A stretch of 11,731 nucleotides of DNA, taken from the NCBI GenBank assembly GCA_003024985.2, contig PXIH01S0018377.1; one strand, given 5' to 3'. A model generated the notes under the pieces. That model was not told the DNA's origin. It saw only the letters and a program-made list of their open reading frames with translations, and did no database searches. Origin of the DNA: Euperipatoides rowelli. Its lineage: Eukaryota > Onychophora > Udeonychophora > Euonychophora > Peripatopsidae. This document shows, one piece after another, positions 7,244 through 11,731 of the stretch. Made by a program: the position numbers and the translations under genes. The number at the start of each line of letters is the position of its first letter. Within the stretch, counting starts at the first letter, position 1.

Positions 7244-8299
7244 GCAAGTTTTCGTGACCTGAACCAGAAACTGGTTAGCGACCAAAGTGTTTTGGCGGTC
7301 TAACCAAAAGTAACCAGCTTGTGGTTAAAAACCCAGAAGAGTTTTCACGCTTTCATTCATTTTTAGGTTAACCAATTCCTCAAACCAAATGAACCAAATT
7401 AGATAGCTGGTTCGATTGGTTTGGTTAAAAAAAATGGCTGCAACAAAAGAAAGATTTAACCACAAAAACTGAGAGCGTAAATGTTTTTAATTTCAACATT
7501 TTGGAAAAAGAACGTATAATTTTGTCAACAGCTTTTATTTATTTAATAATTAAATAAATAAATATATATCTTTGTTTCGATTGTAAATACATTTTAAAGT
7601 TAAAAACATTCTGGAAAAAAGAAAATACGTACTAAAAAATATTAAGATGAAGTAATAATAATGAAAAAAAATTAACTGGCCTTGCTGGCAATAAATTAAA
7701 GTTCTCAATAATTGTGACTAAAATAATATGAGTTATAAAATTTGTATTGACATTTTAGCTGATTTTATACTGCTAATTTATACTAATTATAAGCACTAGG
7801 CTTGCTTTGTTTCAATTTGTTGATCCTATATTGTTTTAAATTGATATTTATTTTTGCACAATATTGTTTTATCATATTTCTATGTTATACTGTAATATTA
7901 ATGAGGATAATTAAAACATCTATCTAAACCTAAAAATTCCGGATATTTTGGTACATTTGATGGTCTAGAATGGCTCTTTCAACTGTAAAAATAGATAAAC
8001 ATATTGCCAATTGTCATAATTAACTATACTGGATGTGAAAATTATTTAATTCTCAGATATCTAAATTATTAAAGGTTTTTATTGCTAGCCATTGTGTTAA
8101 ACAATATTATTTTTTTGCGTTCCAGAGCTATTTTTAAAACGAACTACAAAAGCCGACCAAAGAGGTTAACCAATCATCTAATTTGTTAACAAAAGTCTAA
8201 CCAAATATATCGGAAGTGATGTTTTATAGCAAGCCACATGAACCGATTGAACCAACCAGCCACTAACCAATTTCTGGTTCAGGTCATGAAAACTCGCCT
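7242..8299. mobile_element. Non-autonomous DNA transposon, 1.06 kb
   Basis: The ends AGGCAAGTTTTCGTGACCTG and, on the other strand, AGGCGAGTTTTCATGACCTG continue in common to GAACCAGAAA-TGGTTAG: about 37 bases with three mismatches. Subterminal zones at 7260-7465 and 8150-8280 are crowded with TAACCA/TGGTTA-type motifs in both orientations. The centre (about 7480-8120) is AT-rich with no transposase. Outside the ends the flanks read AAA and TAA if the termini are taken as GGC...GCC. This could be a mutated TWA duplication of the PIF/Harbinger type, but I cannot confirm a target duplication or assign the superfamily. Confidence 0.72.
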
Positions 8300-8333
8300 A
8301 AGTATTTAAACAGTTAGTCCATATGATTTCCAG

Positions 8334-8438
8334 CCTTTAGCTGACGAAGATAGCGAATATTGTATAGTTCAGTATAGCAAGCTTTATTTGTTTCTGAACA
8401 AAGACATAACCAAATATCTTCCCATGTGTATACAATAG
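8334..8438 (+). CDS. Candidate terminal exon after the transposon
   Basis: After a TATGATTTCCAG acceptor the frame reads PLADEDSEYCIVQYSKLYLF then LNKDITKYLPMCIQ and stops at TAG 8436-8438. The acidic start resembles the 7207-7243 segment, and both boundaries are in phase 0, so splicing out 7244-8333 gives a continuous frame. Another acceptor (TTTAAACAG, ending 8313) would add SPYDFQ but leaves a phase mismatch with that donor. AATAAA signals lie at 8557-8562 and 8693-8698, the second followed by a GT-rich stretch. I recognise no family. It could be a decayed coding remnant instead of a live exon. Confidence 0.3.
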   Translation, partial: PLADEDSEYCIVQYSKLYLFLNKDITKYLPMCIQ

Positions 8439-8792
8439 CCAATGTTGTTTTAAGGGGGAGGGGCTAAAGAAATTTAAATTATAAATAATTCTTTTTTTAT
8501 TTTTATATTTTTTTCTGGTGGAATTTTATTTTTAGTAAAATTCTTTTAAAATCAATAATAAAAAAAATCCATTACATTTGACCTTTGATTTAAGAAGAAA
8601 AGAACAATTAGTAAAAACAATTAAAAAATTACTATCAATATAAGATTGCAAGCTTCCTTTTAATGAAACTTGAACTGTTTTCAATATGAGGAAATAAACA
8701 TGTGTGTTACCTATATTTTAGCAATATATATCAAATAAAATAGTTACTGTACTTTAATTTCTTTAAATAATTTTTTTTAAATATTTGTTTCT
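8439..8792. other. AT-rich stretch, possible 3' untranslated region
   Basis: No coding frame is supported. If the exon at 8334-8438 is real, this would hold its 3' end: AATAAA at 8557-8562 and at 8693-8698, with TGTGTGTT following the latter at 8701. A G-rich block (GGGGGAGGGG) is at 8455-8464. Confidence 0.3.
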
Positions 8793-8825
8793 TTGGTGGT
8801 TGACATAAAAAAAAGGCCACAAACC

Positions 8826-8920
8826 TTTTACTCTGAAAATAATATGTTGTATAGGCGCTCATTGTGGAAAACTTTTGCTGATGCCAAACTTAAAAAATTA
8901 GCGAGCACACGATTTGAAGG
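8826..8920 (+). other. Coding-like segment, unrecognised
   Basis: The frame FYSENNMLYRRSLWKTFADA then KLKKLASTRFEG has mixed composition, with Arg, Trp and Ala codons unusual for the region. It ends GAAG|GTATTT, a possible splice donor. The surrounding open frame (8793-9038) begins without ATG and runs into the GC-rich duplicated patch, so the patch itself is not convincing protein. It may be an exon or part of an old transposon gene; I cannot choose. Confidence 0.25.
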
Positions 8921-8942
8921 TATTTCATACCCCAACCCCCCA

Positions 8943-9035
8943 GAAATTGGCAGGTGGCAGATGCCAACTTTGCTCTCCCCCAATCAAAATGCCTCGAAAC
9001 TGGGTGGCGGCAGAAGCCAACTTTGCCCCCTCCCC
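8943..9035 (+). repeat. GC-rich patch with two 39-bp direct copies
   Basis: Positions 8943-8981 and 8996-9035 are similar copies sharing GAAA-TGG, GTGGC-GCAGA-GCCAACTT and C-rich ends, separated by 14 bases. The patch is clearly more GC-rich than its surroundings. The two copies differ by a few substitutions and a two-base gap. Confidence 0.65.
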
Positions 9036-9089
9036 TAACAAACATGTCTAAATCCAACAATGCTAGCAAACTTTTAAAATAGCTGCAAG

Positions 9090-9479
9090 TAAATAAATAT
9101 CCATCTTATTTCATCTCCAACTGATAAACCACTGGCTAACGCTGTTAAAATATTTAGATCCTGGAAGCTTCTTTGGATTAGACTGAACTGAGATGATGTC
9201 CCGTTACAGTTTAACAAGAATAAGCTCGGTTATAATCTTCTTAGGAATCATTTTCATGGTCCACACTGGTTAAAATTATCTATTTCATCCTATCAGTCAC
9301 TTAACACTATTAACTTTGTTTTAAAACAATCCATAAAGACCTGGCCATCAATCAATGATTAGTGTCTAAATTAAAATTTAAAATTGATTTTGAAGGTAAA
9401 TTTCTGCCAACAGTCTGAAAAAGTGGATCATCTCTTTCTTATTGCAGAGTTCTTTCTTCCTCTGAGAATTTACTTTTAA
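9090..9479 (+). pseudogene. Decayed non-LTR retrotransposon, C-terminal part
   Basis: One frame carries recognisable protein for about 390 bases with stops at 9189, 9360 and 9372. It reads NAVKIFRSWKLLWIRLN, then DDVPLQFNKNKLGYNLL through SIKTWPSIND, then VNFCQQSEKVDHLFLIAEF, ending at TAA 9477-9479. The last part matches the C...SE-x-V-D-H-L-F-L core of the zinc-knuckle region after reverse transcriptase in LINE ORF2 proteins. The cysteine expected after HLFL is replaced (IAEF). No reverse transcriptase motifs are visible upstream, so this is a 5'-truncated, inactive copy. It differs from the fragment at 2106-2330 and probably belongs to another family. The 30-bp tandem repeat begins at its stop codon. 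Confidence 0.6.
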
Positions 9480-9630
9480 ACCAACATCCTACAATATAAT
9501 TTACTTCAAACCAACTTCCTGTAATATAATTTACTTCAAACCAAGTTCCCGCAATATAATTTATTTCAAACCAACTTCATGCAATATAATTTACTTCAAA
9601 CCAACTTCCTGCAATATAATTTACATTAAA
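9470..9630 (+). repeat. 30-bp tandem repeat, about five copies
   Basis: The unit starts TTTACTTCAAACCAACTTCC and ends with a ten-base TGCAATATAA. Full copies begin near 9500, 9530, 9560 and 9590, with a diverged copy at 9470. The period is exactly 30 with no indels. Copies differ at only a few sites each. One frame (LLQTNFLQYN per unit) is open except for one stop, but nothing supports translation. Confidence 0.9.
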
Positions 9631-9735
9631 ATATTAATCTTAATACATTTCACCCTGTGTGATTGAGGATAATTAATATCTTATGGAAACTCTATATCTA
9701 GTCACCTTATCAAATTAACAGAAATCACAAAAACC

Positions 9736-10273
9736 ATCAATTTTGAGGATTTAAGGTGAATATTTTCATAAAATAAAGTTGTATAGTTATTTACAACAGT
9801 AAATTAATACACCTATATGTATGTATTAGTGCACTTTTTAAATACCAGAGGGCCACACACACACACACAGTAGTCCCTGATATGTTTCACCTTCTTTAAA
9901 AATATTGAACTGGTTTCTGCCTTAAATAGGTTTCTTCACCAGCAATAGATGTAGAGTTTCCATATCATGCCTTATCTTAGAATACAGGTTATCTGTTAAA
10001 CTCCTGCTAAATATAAGTGATTGGTATAATAAGAAACCATCACTTAGTAATGCTGCTGAAGAAGCCTGTTTAGGCAGAAACCGGTCCAGCACTTTTTACA
10101 AAGGTGCAAAATATGAGGGACTAATGTGTGTGACCCTCTGATATTAAAAAAATATACTAATACATACATATGAGTATATTAATATACTGTTGTATATAAC
10201 TAGACAACTTTATTTTAATATTCCTGTAGATTTTAAAATCTTCACCTAAAGCACCCACCCCCTCCAAATTGAT
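9736..10273. mobile_element. Foldback element, 538 bp
   Basis: The left arm (about 9736-9965) and right arm (about 10030-10273) are imperfect reverse complements along nearly their full length. Matching blocks include ATCAATTT-GAGG at the tips, AAAATAAAGTTGT, TATGTATGTATTAGT, CAGAGGG and GGTTTCTGCCT. The arms differ by substitutions and small indels, including 10-20 base gaps near the tips and a (CA)8 tract at 9854-9869 in the left arm only. The right tip carries a perfect 9-bp hairpin (CCTAAAGCA at 10245-10253, TGCTTTAGG at 10273-10281). There is no coding sequence and no clear target duplication. Confidence 0.78.
10056..10081 (+). other. Hammerhead-ribozyme-like core motif
   Basis: CTGAAGA is followed by a 4-bp stem (GCCT/AGGC) with a GTTT loop and then GAAAC. 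The hammerhead core is CUGAUGA, stem II, GAAA; here only the tolerant position 7 differs (A for U). However, the base pair next to the core is A-A instead of G-C, and flanking stems I and III with a cleavage site are not evident. A related but more diverged version lies on the minus strand at about 9911-9940 in the other arm. Activity is not claimed. Confidence 0.25.
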
Positions 10274-10431
10274 GCTTTAGGGGATTTACAATTATTACTA
10301 CTATCTTGCTATTTAATATCTGGAAAATTAGATGGTATAGATTTTTCAAAATTAGGAGCTTTTACCTATTCCAGATATGGAACTTGTTATCTAGGAATAT
10401 GTTAAAAAAGACCAAGAAAACTTAACATTTA

Positions 10432-10803
10432 TTAGGCCACTAAAAAAAAAAAAGCCTTGTGTCTCAGCTTTTGCCTGGGGCTTCTAAAAGTTGGCTTCTA
10501 AAAAAATGTTTTTTTTTATGTATTTAAATTTATTAAATAATAAGAAAAAAAATCCTGATGCCTTTATAAATCTTTTTTTCTTCTCTACTTTATAAATTGG
10601 ATATTTTTTTTTCTTAAATGAAACTTTATTTGATGAAAATTTCTACTTAAAATAGTTTTGTATTTTTTTTTTTTTTTTTTTTAAAAATTCATAGTGCTGG
10701 TTTTTCACAAATAAATAATACAAAAAACCCTGCCTACCTGCTTACTTTTGGGACCATAACTGGATGAGAAACAAGTCTTTTTTTTTTTTGTTTAGTGGCC
10801 TTA
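10432..10803. mobile_element. PIF/Harbinger-type MITE
   Basis: The element 10435-10800 starts GGCCACTAAA and ends TTTAGTGGCC, with inverted-repeat similarity extending about 35-40 bases through an A run to CTTGT-TCTCA. Both ends are flanked by TTA (10432-10434 and 10801-10803). A 3-bp TWA duplication and a GGCC-type terminus are characteristic of PIF/Harbinger MITEs. The 366-bp interior is AT-rich, with a run of 20 T at 10663-10682, and encodes nothing. Confidence 0.78.
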
Positions 10804-11731
10804 ATTTTATTAATTAATTCGTCTCATACCTTTTAAATTTTCAAATGTTTGCTTTCAATTAGTCATTTCGTTTTTCTTTTTTTCTTCTTTTGCTGTATTT
10901 GCTAAACTTTAATGTGTTATTTTAATAAATAAAATGGACTACTTAAATTAAAAGCAACAAACAAACATCTATAACTGCTTATTATGAAAATAAAAATAAA
11001 CCATGACATTTCATGATAATCACCAATAATTATAATACATAGATAATAACTATAACCAATGAAATAAAAGCACCAGCACAACAAAATAGGTATACTCCGA
11101 CATTACTCAGGCTGCAAATTAGGATGATAAAGTGACCAACCCAAATGTTCATAATACAGTTAATCATAATCACACCCAATATTTATCTATTTTTTAAATA
11201 TTTAAATTGTTCTGAAGTTTTTTTTTTTCTGTCTTCAGTTTCAAAAAGGTTCATTTAAACTTATAGTTCATTTGATAACTTTTATCAAATATAATTTTCA
11301 AGTTAATTTGGGTAGGTCTAAGCAGGATTACAGTTTGTTATTATGACTCAAGGCCTATATCAAAAGTAATTAACCCGGAATTGACATTTTTTGACATATT
11401 GTATAAATATAGATAATTAAAGGAAGACAATAAACTAGAATTGGAATAAATGTAAACAAAAATGAATTTCTTTACTTTTACATTATAATATAATACATTT
11501 TATTATATTAAATATTATATCATATATTTTATATATACACATATGGTATATCTGTGTGTGTTTATAAATCTTAAATTTATTTAAGGTTATGTATTAAGTT
11601 GTAAAATAATTAAATAAATTTAATTTATAGAATGAGGGAGTTTAATTAATAAACTGATACTTCAAGAATGAAGACAGAGGCAGTTTTTTTTTTTAAAAAA
11701 ATTTGTCTGAACTTCAATTTGTTTAAAATTA
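10804..11731. other. AT-rich stretch, nothing recognised
   Basis: No gene, RNA or transposon end is supported. It holds a perfect hairpin, ATTTGATAA/TTATCAAAT with a 3-base loop, at 11270-11290, an AT/TA-alternating zone at about 11480-11560, and a T run followed by A bases at 11685-11702. Confidence 0.5.

Noticed and set aside
9470-9630. Tandem repeat read as a ten-residue protein repeat (LLQTNFLQYN)
   Set aside because: A stop interrupts the second copy and there is no start; it lies after a retrotransposon stop codon.
9470-9630. CRISPR array
   Set aside because: Copies are contiguous with no spacers, in a eukaryotic context.
9854-9869. (CA)8 microsatellite as an independent feature
   Set aside because: It is an expansion of a TGTGTG stretch present in the opposite arm of the foldback element.

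Overview
This is AT-rich eukaryotic DNA, most likely from an invertebrate animal. The evidence is long A and T runs, scattered N bases, GT-AG-type splice candidates, a tRNA-derived SINE, decayed non-LTR retrotransposon coding, and several non-autonomous DNA transposons, with no bacterial gene organisation. I cannot name the species or phylum from the sequence. No long intact gene is visible. All coordinates and alignments were made by eye.

Left part (1-3480). A G-rich minisatellite with a canonical G-quadruplex motif (1-250) is followed by a palindromic ATCGATTAA-rich patch holding most of the window's N bases (402-545), then AT-rich DNA with no gene (546-1915). On the minus strand lies the C-terminal end of a decayed non-LTR retrotransposon with a clear CX2CX6HX4C zinc knuckle (2106-2330). 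A tRNA-derived SINE begins directly at its stop codon (1924-2112). Two related copies of a short inverted-repeat element follow: one diverged (about 2478-2615) and one complete with terminal inverted repeats (3209-3460).

Middle part (3480-8450). Two plus-strand exon candidates (3664-3745 and 4869-4984) join in phase across a GT-AG intron and would give a 65-residue protein I do not recognise. A piggyBac-like MITE with TTAA at both ends (5116-5778) and a long AT-rich palindrome (6131-6234) come next. A 1.06 kb non-autonomous DNA transposon (7242-8299) follows. Its left terminus reads AG|GCAAGT, the consensus of a GC-AG intron donor, and coding-looking segments lie on both sides, so the element may make up nearly all of an intron.

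Right part (8450-11731). A short GC-rich duplicated patch (8943-9035) precedes a second decayed non-LTR retrotransposon on the plus strand (9090-9479). Its last stop codon is followed at once by five copies of a 30-bp tandem repeat (9470-9630). Next come a 538-bp foldback element with a hammerhead-ribozyme-like motif in its arms (9736-10273) and a PIF/Harbinger-type MITE with TTA target duplications (10432-10803). The rest is AT-rich and featureless.

Overall the window reads as an intergenic or intronic landscape built from at least eight transposable-element insertions of different classes, with a few possible small exons between them.
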